From contig NZ_SNVV01000009.1 in the NCBI RefSeq assembly GCF_004361735.1, positions 124,001-188,000 on the forward strand: 64,000 bases of DNA, written 5' to 3'. Of this stretch, positions 50,636 through 62,722 are shown in pieces. Made by a program: the position numbers and the translations under genes. Numbering within the stretch: the stretch's first letter is position 1; each line of letters starts with the position of its first letter. The DNA comes from Azoarcus indigens. GTDB taxonomy: Bacteria > Pseudomonadota > Gammaproteobacteria > Burkholderiales > Rhodocyclaceae. Below the pieces are notes generated by a model. It was given only the letters and a program-made list of their open reading frames with translations. It did not search any database and was not told where the DNA came from.

Positions 50636-51511
50636 TCAGCCCTGCTTGAGTTCCAGGGCACGACTGTAGAGCGCGTTGCGCGAGACGCCGGTGATCTCGG
50701 CCGCAAGCCTGGCCGCCGTCTTCAGCGGCAGTTCGGCCAGCAGCAGGCTCAGCACCCGCTCGGCCTCGCCGTCCACGCCCTCGCGCCTGGGCGCTCCGGC
50801 CACCGCCAGCACGAACTCGCCACGCACCCGGTTGCTGTCCGCGGCGAACCAGGCCGCCGCCTCGCCCAAGGGCATGCGGGCAATCTCCTCGTGCAGCTTG
50901 GTCATCTCCCGCGCCACCAGCAACTCACGCTCCCCGCCGAGCTCCGCAGCAAGATCGGCCACGCATTCACAGACGCGATGAGGCGCCTCGTAAAACACCA
51001 GCACCGCGGCATCATCCTGCAGCGCGGCGATCTGCGCCCGCCGCGCCGCCTGCTTCGGCGGCAGGAAACCGACGAAGCGGAAGCCCGCCTCGGCGACGAA
51101 ACCGGCAACCGACAGTGCCGCCGCCACCGCGCTCGGCCCCGGTACCGGTACCACCGGATGCCCGGCAGCGCGCACCTGGGCCACCGCCCGGGCCCCCGGG
51201 TCGGAAACTGCGGGCGTGCCGGCATCGGTGATCAGCGCGATGTGCTTTCCGGCCTCGAGGTGCTCGATCAACTGGCCGGCGGCGCGCTGCTCGTTGTGTT
51301 CATGCAGCGCCAGCAGACGCGTCTTGATGCCGCAAGCGTCCAGCAGGCGCTGGCTGTGACGGGTGTCCTCGGCGGCGATCATGTCTACATCGCGCAGCAC
51401 CGCCAGCGCCCGCAGCGTGATGTCCTGCAGGTTCCCGAGCGGCGTGGCCACCACATACAATGACGGCGTCCTGGAAAGCGGCGATGCGCCGGTGGCGGAG
51501 GAAAGAGTCAT
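50636..51511 (-). CDS. rsmI: 16S rRNA (cytidine-1402-2'-O)-methyltransferase RsmI
   Basis: Methylates the ribose of C1402, the base whose N4 is methylated by RsmH. 291 residues, tetrapyrrole-methylase fold: [19 protein letters not shown] at the N-terminus, [33 protein letters not shown] and [13 protein letters not shown]. The C-terminus has the usual small helical domain. The start ATG overlaps the divergent yraN ATG by 2 bp and lacks a ribosome site, so the true start might be slightly downstream. Confidence 0.95.
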   Translation of the reverse strand: MTLSSATGASPLSRTPSLYVVATPLGNLQDITLRALAVLRDVDMIAAEDTRHSQRLLDACGIKTRLLALHEHNEQRAAGQLIEHLEAGKHIALITDAGTPAVSDPGARAVAQVRAAGHPVVPVPGPSAVAAALSVAGFVAEAGFRFVGFLPPKQAARRAQIAALQDDAAVLVFYEAPHRVCECVADLAAELGGERELLVAREMTKLHEEIARMPLGEAAAWFAADSNRVRGEFVLAVAGAPRREGVDGEAERVLSLLLAELPLKTAARLAAEITGVSRNALYSRALELKQG

Positions 51512-51923
51512 GAGCAGCAGCCGAAAGGGGGAGCGGGCGCCGATTGTGGGCGTGCAGCCAACACCGGCGCAAGCCCGCGGCCGGGCCGCGGAGGAGATCG
51601 CCGCCGCCTACCTGGGCAGGCAGGGCCTGCGCCTGCTGGACCGCAACGTGCACTGCCGGGGCGGCGAAGTGGATCTCATCGGGCTGGACGGCGACACCCT
51701 GGTCTTCATCGAAGTGCGGCTGCGTGGCAACAGCCGCTTCGGCGGCGCGGCCGAGAGCATCACGCCGGGCAAGCAACGCCGCGTCATCCTCGCCGCCCAA
51801 CACTGGCTGCTAGGCGCGGGGCGCAAGCATGCCCACCGCCCCTGTCGCTTCGACGCAGTGCTGCTGGACACCCTGACCCCGCCCTCGCCAGTCTGGCTGC
51901 GCGCCGCCTTCGACGCCAGCTGA
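51510..51923 (+). CDS. yraN: YraN/UPF0102 family nuclease-fold protein
   Basis: 137 residues. The UPF0102 endonuclease-like core is clear: [50 protein letters not shown], with the E-VDLI-D and FIEVR residues of PD-(D/E)xK nucleases. Cellular role not established. Strong ribosome site GGAGGAAAG before the ATG. Gene order rsmI-yraN-diaA-dolP matches the E. coli yra region minus lpoA. Confidence 0.92.
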   Translation: MSSSRKGERAPIVGVQPTPAQARGRAAEEIAAAYLGRQGLRLLDRNVHCRGGEVDLIGLDGDTLVFIEVRLRGNSRFGGAAESITPGKQRRVILAAQHWLLGAGRKHAHRPCRFDAVLLDTLTPPSPVWLRAAFDAS

Positions 51924-52078
51924 GCCGGGCGCCTTCCCACACCAGCCCCACCGCCGATCACCAACCCGCACAAAGCGTAAGCGGCGGTAATTTCCTCCCG
52001 GCGGCGACGCCAAGGAGGCACACTGCCCGCCTGCCGACGCCCGGCGCGCGCGCGAGCCGACCTCACCCTGCGTGCTAG

Positions 52079-52704
<626 letters not shown>

Positions 52705-52705
<1 letters not shown>

Positions 52706-53361
52706 TGATGGAAACTAGCCTGAGACCCGCCAACAGCCGCCGCACCCTGCTACTCGCCCTGCTGGCCGCCAGTTCGCTGCCGCTGCTGCAGGGCTGCTTC
52801 CCGGTAGTGGCCGGAGGCGCGGTGGCCGGCGCGGCGATTGCCACCGACCGCCGCACCAGCGGTGCCTACGTGGAAGACCAGGGCATCGAGTGGAAAACCT
52901 CCAGCCGGCTCAGCGAGCGCTTCGGCGACGCCATCCACATCAACGTCACCTCGTACAACCGCAACGTGCTGCTGACCGGCGAGGTGCCGAACGAGACCAT
53001 CCGGGCCGAGATCGAGCGCATCGCCGCCGGCGTGGAAAACGTGCGCGGCATCATCAACGAGGCGGTAGTCGCCGGGAATTCCTCGCTGACCGCGCGCGGC
53101 AACGACACCTTGATCACGTCCAACGTGAAGGCCCGCTTCGTCGACAGCCAGCGCTTCTCGGCCAATCACGTCAAGGTTGTCACCGAGGCCAACGTAGTCT
53201 TCCTGCTCGGCCTCGTGACCCGCGCCGAGGCCGACGCCGCGTCCGAGATCGCCCGTACCAGCCAGGGGGTACGCAAGGTGGTGCGCGTGTTCGAGTACAT
53301 CAGCGACGATGAGGCCCGCCGGATCGACCGCGGCCTGCGCAGCAACACCGAAAGCCGCTGA
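52705..53361 (+). CDS. dolP: BON-domain outer-membrane lipoprotein (DolP/YraP-like)
   Basis: 218 residues. Lipoprotein signal ending LPLLQGC (Cys near residue 31). Two BON domains follow: one around SERFGDAIHINVTSYNRNVLLTGEVPNE, the other around VKARFVDSQRFSANHVKVVTEANVVFLLG. DolP supports outer-membrane integrity and BAM function in enterics. Coupled to the SIS gene by a TGATG overlap. Confidence 0.92.
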
Positions 53362-53409
53362 GCCCTGGCGGGGCGGCGCCCGCCGCCCCTCGCTTGTGTT
53401 ACCAACGTC

Positions 53410-54756
<1,347 letters not shown>

Positions 54757-54847
54757 GAAGACTCCGGATAGGCCTGGATGCGTTTCAAACCGGCCCGTGT
54801 AGAATGGCCGCCATTCTACCCGATGGCGATCCGGCCTCCCCCAAGCC

Positions 54848-55453
54848 ATGCCTTCGCGCCCCGCCCCTCCCCGCACCGGAAATCTCCGCCGCGAGATCGC
54901 AGCCCTGGCCGCCCGCATGATGGCCGAAGACGGCATCGCCGACTTCGGCTTCGCCAAGCGCAAAGCCGCGCGACAACTCGGGGCCACCGAATCTGAAGCC
55001 TTGCCCACCAACGCCGAAATCGAAGCCGAGCTCCGCGCCTGGCAGGCGCTGTACCAGGACGAGGAGCAGGCCGAGCGGCTGCTCGAGATGCGCAGCGCCG
55101 CGGTGGAGATCATGCGGCTGCTCACACCGTTCCGCCCCTACCTCACCGGCGGCGCGCTGGACGGCACCGCTGGCCGCTATTCCGAACTGGAGATCGAGGC
55201 CTACCCGGAGAGCGCCAAGGAAGTCGAGATCTTCTTCCTGAACCAGGACTTCCCCTACGAACACCGGGAGCCCCGGCGACCCGCGCCGAATACGCCGGAA
55301 GCAATACTGAGCTTCGACTGGAACGACGTACCGGTGCGCCTCTCCCTGTATTCCGCCGGCGCCGAGCGCAGCGGCCGCCGCAGCCAGGAAAGGGCCCGCC
55401 TCAGCCAGGTCGAGGCCCTGCTCAATACCTCCCGCCCGAGCGAACCCGCGTAA
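54848..55453 (+). CDS. Conserved protein of unknown function beside mpl
   Basis: 201 residues, no signal or membrane part. The N-terminal helix region (RREIAALAARMMAEDGIADF...FAKRKAARQLGATE) is followed by RPYLTGGALDGTAGRYSELEIEAYPESAKEVEIFFL, whose G-x-L-x-G-x(n)-S-x-L-E-x-E pattern recalls the active-site loop of minimal nucleotidyltransferases, with the usual Asp pair not clearly kept. Divergent from mpl, and its stop overlaps the TlpA gene start (TAATG). Function unknown; a nucleotidyltransferase-fold role is a suggestion only. Confidence 0.72.
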   Translation: MPSRPAPPRTGNLRREIAALAARMMAEDGIADFGFAKRKAARQLGATESEALPTNAEIEAELRAWQALYQDEEQAERLLEMRSAAVEIMRLLTPFRPYLTGGALDGTAGRYSELEIEAYPESAKEVEIFFLNQDFPYEHREPRRPAPNTPEAILSFDWNDVPVRLSLYSAGAERSGRRSQERARLSQVEALLNTSRPSEPA

Positions 55454-56022
55454 TGAAGAAAACCATGCTCTGGGCGGTGATCGCCTGCGCCGCCGTCGCC
55501 CTGGCCATCGCCGGAGACTTTGCGCGCCGCTCGCTGCTCGCCCCGGAGACCGCCAAGCCACTTGGCGTCACCCTTGCGCCAGCCGACCTCAAGGCCGCCT
55601 CCGAAACGCTGTTCAGGCAGAGCTTTCCGGACGCCCGCGGCAACGAACAAGCCCTTGCTCAATGGCGCGGCAAGATCCTGGTAGTGAATTTCTGGGCCAC
55701 CTGGTGCGCCCCATGCCGCGTCGAGATGCCAGAGTTCGCCGAGGTCAGCCAGCAATATGCAGCTGAAGGCGTGCAGTTCATCGGCGTCGGCATAGATTCT
55801 GCAACGAACATCCTCAAGTTCGAACAAGCGACGCCCATGCCTTATCCCCTGCTGGTCGCCGGCCCGCAGGCGCTCGGGCTTGCCAGCCTGTTCGGCAACA
55901 CCGCCCAGGCCCTACCCTTCACGGTGATCATAGACCGCCGAGGCAAGGTTTCGGCCATCAAGCTGGGGGTCTTGAAGCGCAGCGAACTGGAAGGCAAAAT
56001 CCGCCCGCTGCTGGCAAGCTAG
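55453..56022 (+). CDS. TlpA-type thiol-disulfide oxidoreductase
   Basis: 189 residues. An N-terminal membrane anchor (about 4-21) leads to a periplasmic thioredoxin domain with active site [17 protein letters not shown] and the cis-Pro loop [11 protein letters not shown]. Members keep periplasmic cysteines reduced, for example in cytochrome c maturation; the specific substrate cannot be told. Translationally coupled to the preceding gene. Confidence 0.9.
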   Translation: MKKTMLWAVIACAAVALAIAGDFARRSLLAPETAKPLGVTLAPADLKAASETLFRQSFPDARGNEQALAQWRGKILVVNFWATWCAPCRVEMPEFAEVSQQYAAEGVQFIGVGIDSATNILKFEQATPMPYPLLVAGPQALGLASLFGNTAQALPFTVIIDRRGKVSAIKLGVLKRSELEGKIRPLLAS

Positions 56023-56083
56023 CGCTTCCGGCGTACCATTCGCTGCTGGACAGATTGTTGCGATTTGCGGCAAACTCGCCGCC

Positions 56084-56581
56084 ATGACGCGCCCAAAACG
56101 CAGCCAAAAGACGGAACCGCCCCCACCACCCCAGGGCCGGATCCTCACTCTCCACGGCCCGAACCTGAATCTCCTCGGCACCCGTGAACCTGATATCTAC
56201 GGCCGCACCACGCTTGCAGACATCCATTCCGCAATGGACTCACGTGCTCGCGCGGAAGGCGTCGTCCTCGAATCATTCCAGAGCAACCACGAAGGCCAGT
56301 TGATCGACCGCGCCCAGGCGGCAGCTGCGGAAGGGGTGGACTACATCATCATCAACCCCGCCGCCTACACGCACACCAGCGTGGCCCTGCGCGACGCGCT
56401 GGCCGCTGTCAGCATTCCCTACGTGGAAGTGCACCTTTCCAACATCCATACCCGCGAGCCCTTCCGTCACCATTCGTACTTCTCGGACAAGGCCCTGGGT
56501 GTGATCTGCGGACTGGGTGCATATGGCTATATGGCGGCCCTCGAATTCCTACTCCCGCGGCTGCGGGAACACAAAAACTAG
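56084..56581 (+). CDS. aroQ: 3-dehydroquinate dehydratase, type II
   Basis: Third step of the shikimate pathway. 165 residues, with a 17-residue Lys/Pro-rich extension before the core [20 protein letters not shown], which holds the catalytic Arg and Tyr. [28 protein letters not shown] and [18 protein letters not shown] are the other conserved blocks. Stands just upstream of accB (51-bp gap), a frequent arrangement. Confidence 0.97.
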   Translation: MTRPKRSQKTEPPPPPQGRILTLHGPNLNLLGTREPDIYGRTTLADIHSAMDSRARAEGVVLESFQSNHEGQLIDRAQAAAAEGVDYIIINPAAYTHTSVALRDALAAVSIPYVEVHLSNIHTREPFRHHSYFSDKALGVICGLGAYGYMAALEFLLPRLREHKN

Positions 56582-56632
56582 TCGTCCAAGACGGCCGCTG
56601 GCAACGGCGCCCCGTCATGTCCGGAGAACAGC

Positions 56633-57085
<453 letters not shown>

Positions 57086-57091
57086 TCCGCC

Positions 57092-58453
57092 ATGTTCGAG
57101 AAGATCCTGATCGCCAACCGCGGAGAGATCGCGCTCCGCGTGCTGCGCGCCTGCCGGGAACTCGGCATCAAGACCGTCGCGGTCCATTCCGAGGCCGACA
57201 CCGAAGCCAAGTACGTCAAGCTGGCGGACGAATCCGTCTGCATCGGCCCGGCGCCCTCCGGGCTGAGCTATCTCAACGTGCCGGCCATCATCTCCGCCGC
57301 CGAGGTTACCGACTCCGAAGCCATCCACCCCGGTTACGGCTTCCTATCCGAAAACGCCGACTTTGCCGAGCGGGTGGAGCAATCCGGCTTCGTCTTCATC
57401 GGCCCCCGGCCGGACACCATCCGCCTGATGGGCGACAAGGTTTCCGCCAAGGATGCGATGAAGGCTGCCGGCGTACCCTGCGTGCCCGGCTCCGACGGCG
57501 CCCTGCCGGACGATCCGAAGGAGATCGTCAAGATCGCTCGCGGCATCGGCTATCCGGTGATCATCAAGGCCGCCGGTGGCGGTGGCGGTCGCGGCATGCG
57601 GGTTGTGCACACCGAGGCAGCGCTGATCAACGCAGTGACCACCACCCGTTCCGAAGCCGGCGCGGCCTTTGGCAATCCGACCGTCTACATGGAGAAATTC
57701 CTGGAGAATCCGCGCCACGTGGAAATCCAGGTGATGGCGGACCAGCATGGCAACGCGGTCTACCTCGGCGAGCGCGACTGCTCCATGCAGCGCCGCCACC
57801 AGAAGGTGATCGAGGAAGCCCCGGCGCCGGGCATAGACCGCAAGCTGATCGCCAAGATCGGCGAACGCTGCGCTGAAGCCTGCAGGAAGATCGGCTATCG
57901 CGGCGCGGGCACCTTCGAGTTCCTGTACGAGAACGGCGAGTTCTACTTCATCGAGATGAACACCCGGGTGCAGGTCGAGCACCCGGTTACCGAGATGATC
58001 ACCGGCATCGACATCGTGCAGACTCAGATCCGCGTCGCCGCAGGCGAAAAGCTCTGGTTCAAGCAGCGCGACCTCGAGTTCCGCGGCCATGCGATCGAGT
58101 GCCGGGTAAACGCCGAAGACCCGTTCAAGTTCACTCCCTCCCCCGGCAAGATCACCAACTGGCATACGCCGGGCGGCCCGGGCGTGCGGGTGGATTCGCA
58201 TGTTTACAACGGCTACACCGTACCGCCGCACTATGATTCCATGATCGGCAAGCTGATCACCTACGGCGACACCCGCGAGCAAGCCATCCGCCGCATGCGG
58301 ATTGCGCTGTCGGAAATGGCGGTCGGCGGCATCAAGACCAACATTCCGCTGCACCAGGAGTTGATGCTGGACGCCCGCTTCATCGAGGGCGGCACCAGCA
58401 TCCACTATCTGGAGCACAAGCTCGCCGACCGCAACGAAGTCAAAAAGAGCTGA
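57092..58453 (+). CDS. accC: Acetyl-CoA carboxylase biotin carboxylase subunit
   Basis: ATP-dependent carboxylation of AccB-bound biotin. 453 residues. [22 protein letters not shown]-terminus, ATP-grasp glycine loop [14 protein letters not shown], and [18 protein letters not shown] with metal and catalytic residues. Immediately downstream of accB and 9 bp before prmA. Confidence 0.98.
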   Translation: MFEKILIANRGEIALRVLRACRELGIKTVAVHSEADTEAKYVKLADESVCIGPAPSGLSYLNVPAIISAAEVTDSEAIHPGYGFLSENADFAERVEQSGFVFIGPRPDTIRLMGDKVSAKDAMKAAGVPCVPGSDGALPDDPKEIVKIARGIGYPVIIKAAGGGGGRGMRVVHTEAALINAVTTTRSEAGAAFGNPTVYMEKFLENPRHVEIQVMADQHGNAVYLGERDCSMQRRHQKVIEEAPAPGIDRKLIAKIGERCAEACRKIGYRGAGTFEFLYENGEFYFIEMNTRVQVEHPVTEMITGIDIVQTQIRVAAGEKLWFKQRDLEFRGHAIECRVNAEDPFKFTPSPGKITNWHTPGGPGVRVDSHVYNGYTVPPHYDSMIGKLITYGDTREQAIRRMRIALSEMAVGGIKTNIPLHQELMLDARFIEGGTSIHYLEHKLADRNEVKKS

Positions 58454-58462
58454 CCTAGCATC

Positions 58463-59347
58463 ATGTGGATCTCGGTAACCCTGCAGGCGGAAGCCGCCAA
58501 GGCCGAAGCCCTCTCCGACGCCTTGATGGAGGCCGGCGCGCTGTCGGTTTCCATCGAGGATGCGGACGCGGGAACCGAGGCCGAGAAACCTCAGTTCGGG
58601 GAGCCCGGCCATCTGCCGACCGCGCTGTGGGACCACAGCCGCGTCATCGCGCTGCTGGATGCGGATGCCGATCTGCCCGCTCTGCTGGCGGCAGCCTCGG
58701 CCGCCGCCGGGCTGGCCAGCGTGCCGTCCTATACCACCGAGACCGTAGCCGAGCAGAACTGGGTGCAACTTACCCAGAGCCAGTTCGAACCGATACGGAT
58801 CACCGACCGGATGTGGATCGTGCCGTCCTGGCATGAAGCCCCCGACGGTGACGCGATCAATATCGAACTGGACCCCGGCATGGCCTTCGGCACCGGCTCC
58901 CATCCCACCACCCGCTTGTGCCTGGAGTGGCTGTGCGATGCGGTGCAGCCCGGCCAGACGGTACTGGACTATGGCTGCGGCTCCGGCATCCTCGGCATCG
59001 CCGCCGCGCGACTGGGCGCTGCCGAGGTGCTCGGCGTCGACATCGACGACAAGGCCATCGAGGCGGCGGCGGACAACGCCAGCCGCAATCAGGTAAGGCT
59101 GCGCCTGCAGCACTCCCGGGAGCCGCTGGATACCGCCTTCGACATCGTCGTCGCCAATATCCTCACCAATCCGCTGTGCGTACTCGCACCGGCGATCGCC
59201 GCCCATGTGGCGCCGGGTGGGCGGGTTGCCCTCTCCGGCGTGCTGGAACCTCAGGCCGAGCAAGTCATCGCCGCGTGGGCGCCCTACATCGAACTGAAAG
59301 TCGGCGCCAGCCTGGATGGCTGGGTCCGCCTGGAAGGACAGCGGTAA
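58463..59347 (+). CDS. prmA: Ribosomal protein L11 methyltransferase
   Basis: Trimethylates ribosomal protein L11. 294 residues: N-terminal substrate domain starting MWISVTLQAEAAKAEALSDAL, then the SAM-binding core with ELDPGMAFGTGSHPTTRLCL, VLDYGCGSGILGIAAARLG and IVVANILTNPL. accC-prmA adjacency is usual in beta- and gammaproteobacteria. Confidence 0.97.
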   Translation: MWISVTLQAEAAKAEALSDALMEAGALSVSIEDADAGTEAEKPQFGEPGHLPTALWDHSRVIALLDADADLPALLAAASAAAGLASVPSYTTETVAEQNWVQLTQSQFEPIRITDRMWIVPSWHEAPDGDAINIELDPGMAFGTGSHPTTRLCLEWLCDAVQPGQTVLDYGCGSGILGIAAARLGAAEVLGVDIDDKAIEAAADNASRNQVRLRLQHSREPLDTAFDIVVANILTNPLCVLAPAIAAHVAPGGRVALSGVLEPQAEQVIAAWAPYIELKVGASLDGWVRLEGQR

Positions 59348-59360
59348 GGGCCGGCCGACC

Positions 59361-60653
59361 ATGATGCTCACGCGCTGCCCGGCCTGCCAGACGGTGTTCC
59401 GGCTGCGGCCGGAGCAAGTGCAGGCGCGGCGTGGCGAAGTCCGCTGCGGCCATTGCTTCAACCCTTTCAATGCCCTCACCCATCGTATTGGCGACAGCCC
59501 CGAAACGCCACCAGACGTAGCGGCAGAAGTGAAGGCCGAAGGCACGGCTCTCGAAACGCCCCTGCCAACGCCGCCCTTTACGCCGGCTGAGACCTCGTTC
59601 AACGATCTGGATTTCGAGGTTCCGGAGTCCCTGCTGCCAGAGCGCCAGGAGCCAGTGTGGACGCGGGCCGCGCCACTCCATGAGGAGGACTCCTTCGACG
59701 CTTGGCAACCCGCCACGCCGGCTCCTGACGCCCCCCCGGCCCTCGTGAGGGCGGATCAGCCCGAGGCCTTGCGCCTGGAGCCGGTGGACCTCCCTGCCGA
59801 GCCACAGGAGGAACCGCCAGCGTCCCGGAGCTTCCTGCCCCATCAAGTGCCGCCCTTTCCCCCGCTCCAGGATTTCATCGAGCCGACCTTGGGAGAGGCC
59901 GCGCCTGCTCTGCCTCCCGAATCCACAGCGGCGGTACCGCCGGCGACACCGGAAGTCATCCGTAGCGAACGCCGCCCCTACCCCGGACGCCGCACCGCCC
60001 TGCGCACCGAGCCTGGCGAAGCCGCTCCGGCGGAAAATCCGGAGGACGGAACGCCAGCCCCCGGGCTAGACAAGGAGCCACCGCCGGAGCAAGCGCAAGA
60101 CGAGCACGGAGCCCCCGGATACTCTGGCCCCGACCTCGACCGCCTGGACAAGGCCTACGGCCCGGCCCCCGGCAGCCAGCGCGTGCAGCGCACGGCGCTC
60201 GGCCTCCTCTCCAGCGTGCTGGCGATAGGGCTCGCCGCCCAGGCGATCTACATTTTCCGCCTCGACATCGCCCGCGAACTGCCCGGCCTGCGCCCCCTGC
60301 TGGTCGCCGCCTGCCAGCGCCTGGAATGCGCCATGCCGCTGCCGCAGGCCGCCGACAAGCTCAACATCAACGCCGAACTGCAGTCCGAACCCGGCCGCCC
60401 GGGGCGCTACATCCTCTACGCCACCGTGAAGAATCACGCCGCCTATACCCAGGCGTGGCCGCACCTGGAGCTCACCCTGACCGACGCGGCCGATAACCCG
60501 GTAGTCAGGCGCGTTCTGGCGCCGGAAGAATGGGCTCCGCCAGAGCGCCTGCCCAGCGGCCTCCCCGGCCGCGGCGACATCAGCCTGCGCCTGCCCTTTG
60601 ACGCCCCCGGGCTGGTCCCCACCGGCTACCGGGTCTATCTCTTCTACCCCTGA
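59361..60653 (+). CDS. Zinc-ribbon and DUF3426 membrane protein
   Basis: 430 residues. N-terminal zinc ribbon CPACQTVF...VRCGHCFNPF (MJ0042 type, about residues 5-35), a long Pro/Glu-rich linker (about 50-270), one membrane helix (about 288-306, LGLLSSVLAIGLAAQAIYIF) and a C-terminal DUF3426 domain (AELQSEPGRPGRYILYATVKNHA...). Function unknown; the family typically follows prmA. Orientation predicts a cytoplasmic zinc ribbon and a periplasmic DUF3426 part. Confidence 0.88.
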   Translation: MMLTRCPACQTVFRLRPEQVQARRGEVRCGHCFNPFNALTHRIGDSPETPPDVAAEVKAEGTALETPLPTPPFTPAETSFNDLDFEVPESLLPERQEPVWTRAAPLHEEDSFDAWQPATPAPDAPPALVRADQPEALRLEPVDLPAEPQEEPPASRSFLPHQVPPFPPLQDFIEPTLGEAAPALPPESTAAVPPATPEVIRSERRPYPGRRTALRTEPGEAAPAENPEDGTPAPGLDKEPPPEQAQDEHGAPGYSGPDLDRLDKAYGPAPGSQRVQRTALGLLSSVLAIGLAAQAIYIFRLDIARELPGLRPLLVAACQRLECAMPLPQAADKLNINAELQSEPGRPGRYILYATVKNHAAYTQAWPHLELTLTDAADNPVVRRVLAPEEWAPPERLPSGLPGRGDISLRLPFDAPGLVPTGYRVYLFYP

Positions 60654-60766
60654 ACGAGCCCAGCCCTCTCCCCCGTAAATGCGGCAGACCCACGGCGTCA
60701 AGCCGCCGTAATCGCCAGGGCTGATACTGCACGGCCCACGCCCGTCCCCTGAACAGAACACTCTCA

Positions 60767-61159
60767 ATGGAACCTCACGCCCCTCTCCCGCCAGAAAGCC
60801 CTTTCAAGGGAAAGACGGGAATCAAGCGGATCTGGAACGCCTTCCATTACTCCCTTGCCGGCCTGCGCGCCGCCCTTCGGCATGAGGACGCTTTCCGCCA
60901 GGAATGCCTGCTCGCGGCGGTACTGATTCCCCTCGCCTTCTTCATGCCCACCGACGGCACCGGCAAGGCATTGCTGATCGGCAGCACGCTACTGATGCTG
61001 ATCGTGGAGTTGCTGAATTCGGCAGTGGAGGCGACAGTGGACCGGGTGTCGCTGGAGCGTCACCAGTTGGCCAAACGCGCAAAGGACATCGGCAGCGCCG
61101 CTGTGCTGCTGGCGCTGCTCAATCTGGCACTGGTGTGGGGACTGGTCCTGTTCGGCTGA
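60767..61159 (+). CDS. dgkA: Diacylglycerol kinase
   Basis: Small integral membrane kinase that recycles diacylglycerol to phosphatidic acid. 130 residues: amphipathic start with GIKRIWNAFHYSLAGLRAALRHEDAFRQE, three membrane helices, and the catalytic ELLNSAVEATVDR segment. 113 bp after the DUF3426 gene and convergent with the lipoprotein gene. Confidence 0.96.
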   Translation: MEPHAPLPPESPFKGKTGIKRIWNAFHYSLAGLRAALRHEDAFRQECLLAAVLIPLAFFMPTDGTGKALLIGSTLLMLIVELLNSAVEATVDRVSLERHQLAKRAKDIGSAAVLLALLNLALVWGLVLFG

Positions 61160-61242
61160 GAGCATGCCCGGACGGGGCAAGGAGATTGCCTCGCGGGAGG
61201 AACACCGCGGCCGGGCAACGTTAGCCAGCCGCGGTGGCAGAC

Positions 61243-61716
61243 TCAGCGGGTAACCCGCGTAGTACCGGCATCGCGCAGGATGCGCACCCGCTCGCCGGGG
61301 CGGAACTGCTCGCCGCCATCCTCCTGCACCACCGCAAGGTACTGGCCACTTTCCAGCTGAACCGTCACCTCGACACCCTGGGTGCGCGTCACCCCTTCCT
61401 CAACGGCGGAGCCGGCCAGGCCGCCGGCCACCGCACCCAGCACTGCACCGATGGCCGAACCGCGGTTACCGCCCACCGAGCTGCCGGCGATGCCGCCGAC
61501 CGCGGCGCCGGCAACGGTGCCCACCGGCGTCTTGGTGCCTTCCAACTGCACCATGCGCACCGACTCGATGGTGCCGAACTGCACCACCATCGTCCGCCGC
61601 GCCTCGCCGCGTGAATAGGTCCCGCCCCCCAGGCCGGAAGCGCAACCCGAGAGCGTCAGCACTGCGATCAAGGCGCCCAGCAAGGCGCGGCTCCTGACGG
61701 ATTTCCCGACTACCAT
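61243..61716 (-). CDS. Glycine-zipper outer-membrane lipoprotein (SlyB/Pcp-like)
   Basis: 157 residues. Lipoprotein signal ending LTLSGCASG (Cys near 25). A glycine-zipper segment (VGTVAGAAVGGIAGSSVGG, then GSAIGAVLGAVAGGLAG) covers about 65-103, followed by a small beta domain (VTVQLESGQYLAVVQEDG). Related lipoproteins stabilise the outer membrane. ATG at 61716 overlaps the kinase stop (ATGGTAG), so it is the second gene of a pair with the kinase. Confidence 0.88.
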   Translation of the reverse strand: MVVGKSVRSRALLGALIAVLTLSGCASGLGGGTYSRGEARRTMVVQFGTIESVRMVQLEGTKTPVGTVAGAAVGGIAGSSVGGNRGSAIGAVLGAVAGGLAGSAVEEGVTRTQGVEVTVQLESGQYLAVVQEDGGEQFRPGERVRILRDAGTTRVTR

Positions 61717-62645
61717 GGCAATTCTCCGAAGGCCGAGCGGTAACGCTCGGCAATGTCTTCCCGCGAGGGACGATGGTTCTGCGGACCGCGGCTGGCGATC
61801 TTGATCGCCCCCATCACCGCCGCCAGACGGCCGGTGCGGGGCCAGTCCCAACCCTGAGCCAGCCCGTAGAGCAGACCTGCGCGATAGGCGTCGCCGCAGC
61901 CGGTGGGATCGGCAATCGCATCCGCCTTCACCGCCGGGATCTGGAGGCACTCGCCGTCCACGTAGATCTGCGAACCGTCGCCACCCAAGGTCACCACCAG
62001 CGCCTTCACTTCCGCCGCCATCTCGGCGATGGAGCGGCCAGTCTTCTCGCTCATCAGGCGGGCTTCGTAATCGTTGACCGTGCAGTACCGGGCCAGTTTC
62101 AAGCAGCGCAGCAACTGTTCGCCGCTGAGGATGGGCAGGGCCTGGCCCGGATCGAAGACGAAGGGTACGCCGCCGGCAGCGAAGCCCTCGACGTGCGCCA
62201 GCATGCCCTCCGGCCCGTCAGGCGAGACGATGCCCAGGCTGGCACCGGGGATGTCGGCCACCCGGTTGAGTTGGGAATGCATCATCGCGCCCGGGTGAAA
62301 GGCGGTGATCTGATTGTCGTCCAGATCGGTGGTGATGAAGGCCTGGGCGGTGAAGCTGCCCTCCACCTGGCGCACGTGGTTGCGCCGCAGGCCGAGCTCG
62401 TCCAGGTGTTTGAAGTAGGGTGCGGCATCGTCGCCCACCGTCGCCACGATCAGCGGATCGGCACCGAGCAGGCGGAGGTTGTAGGCGATGTTGCCGGCGC
62501 AGCCTCCGAACTCCCGCCGCATCTCCGGCACCAGGAAGGAGAGGTTCAGGATGTGGATCTGCTCGGGCAGGATGTGATTCTTGAAGCGATCATGGAAGAC
62601 CATGATCGAGTCATAGGCCATCGAGCCGCAGACGAGAATGGACAT
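61710..62645 (-). CDS. PfkB-family carbohydrate/nucleoside kinase
   Basis: 311 residues, ribokinase fold: FGGCAGNIAYNLRLLGADPLIVATVGDD near the N-terminus and DPTGCGDAYRAGLLYGLAQG with the catalytic Asp and anion hole at the C-terminus. The N-terminal ILVCGSMAYDSIMVFHDRFKNHIL resembles a betaproteobacterial group often labelled adenosine kinase. Substrate cannot be fixed from sequence. Coupled to the SlyB-like gene. Confidence 0.88.
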   Translation of the reverse strand: MSILVCGSMAYDSIMVFHDRFKNHILPEQIHILNLSFLVPEMRREFGGCAGNIAYNLRLLGADPLIVATVGDDAAPYFKHLDELGLRRNHVRQVEGSFTAQAFITTDLDDNQITAFHPGAMMHSQLNRVADIPGASLGIVSPDGPEGMLAHVEGFAAGGVPFVFDPGQALPILSGEQLLRCLKLARYCTVNDYEARLMSEKTGRSIAEMAAEVKALVVTLGGDGSQIYVDGECLQIPAVKADAIADPTGCGDAYRAGLLYGLAQGWDWPRTGRLAAVMGAIKIASRGPQNHRPSREDIAERYRSAFGELPW

Positions 62646-62722
62646 GTCGGACCTTGCTGAGGTGAAGATCCGGCATTATAGGCGGCGGCCGGAGATGAGC
62701 GCTCACCGCAACCCCGCGCCTT

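Noticed and set aside
57344-59716. 790-codon open frame on the minus strand
   Set aside because: Antisense to accC, prmA and part of the DUF3426 gene; no start signal or domain.
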